DNA from: an uncultured Clostridia bacterium
Lineage (GTDB): Bacteria; Bacillota; Clostridia; Oscillospirales; Ruminococcaceae
Direction of reading: 5' to 3'
Length of the DNA: 64,000 nucleotides
Assembly: GCA_945923775.1 (NCBI GenBank)
Contig: CAMELR010000004.1
Coordinates: 50,849 to 114,848, forward strand
Position numbers and translations under genes: made by a program. Numbering within the stretch: the stretch's first letter is position 1; the number at the start of each line of letters is the position of its first letter. This document shows, in pieces, positions 63,951-64,000 of the stretch. The notes under the pieces were generated by a model. It did not search any database. It saw only the letters and a program-made list of their open reading frames with translations, and was not told where the DNA came from.

Positions 63951-64000
63951 ATAGACCTACCTTTAAAGGCTCGTTTAGTGGTTGCGAGTGAAAATAAAAC

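Overview
The window looks like chromosomal DNA from a gut or rumen Firmicute of the Ruminococcus type (Oscillospiraceae). The evidence is a cellobiose phosphorylase, a very large secreted protein ending in a type I dockerin, a SCIFF ranthipeptide with its radical SAM maturase, LytTR/GHKL signalling, strong GGAGG ribosome binding sites, and many clean sigma-A promoters with TTGACA-like and TATAAT boxes 17 bp apart. The assignment is inferred from gene content; no 16S rRNA gene is present.

Layout. 1-891: 3' end of a secreted protein. 940-4108 (minus): cellobiose phosphorylase and long-form HPF. 4501-8122 (plus): GtrA-like protein, FAD-dependent UGM-like oxidoreductase and a GT-C glycosyltransferase, probably a lipid-linked sugar pathway. 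8185-11027: PutP symporter and AzlCD exporter. 11179-12884: SCIFF precursor and maturase. 13087-14472: membrane-anchored HtrA protease. 14677-19438 (minus): PHP phosphatase and an unusual 1327-residue polyprenyl glycosylphosphotransferase plus O-antigen-ligase-like fusion behind a structured leader. 19861-23859: polyamine transporter potABCD. 24222-29390 (minus): dockerin protein, divergent from a LytTR/GHKL two-component pair (29570-31673).

31756-45783 (minus) is one 13-gene, 14-kb transcription unit with a clear promoter at 45872-45900. It encodes glycosyltransferases, LicD, a TarI/IspD-like cytidylyltransferase, an epimerase-TagF fusion, an acyltransferase, a TagGH-like ABC exporter, and a Dlt-like module of AMP ligase, carrier protein, MBOAT and SGNH partner that also contains a type III PLP decarboxylase. 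I read it as synthesis, export and acyl decoration of a polyol-phosphate (teichoic-acid-like) polymer. The ligase lacks the Asp that holds the alpha-amino group in DltA, so the decoration is probably not D-alanine. This is the best candidate for an undescribed system.

46043-57246: a tail-fibre-like orphan, a polysaccharide deacetylase, a 900-bp region of interspersed hairpin repeats, an orphan solute-binding lipoprotein, a DUF2726 protein, two envelope proteins and a papain-like protease with eight fibronectin-like repeats. 57471-60568 (minus) is a lower-GC pair of unknown genes.

From about 60832 rightward lies the end of an integrated conjugative or mobilizable element. It shows the 3' half of tRNA-Asn as attachment remnant, an ICEBs1-like oriT hairpin, a MobT/Rep_trans relaxase, small orphan genes and an XRE repressor facing a promoter with two identical-type operators. 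The element runs off the right edge; no integrase is visible.
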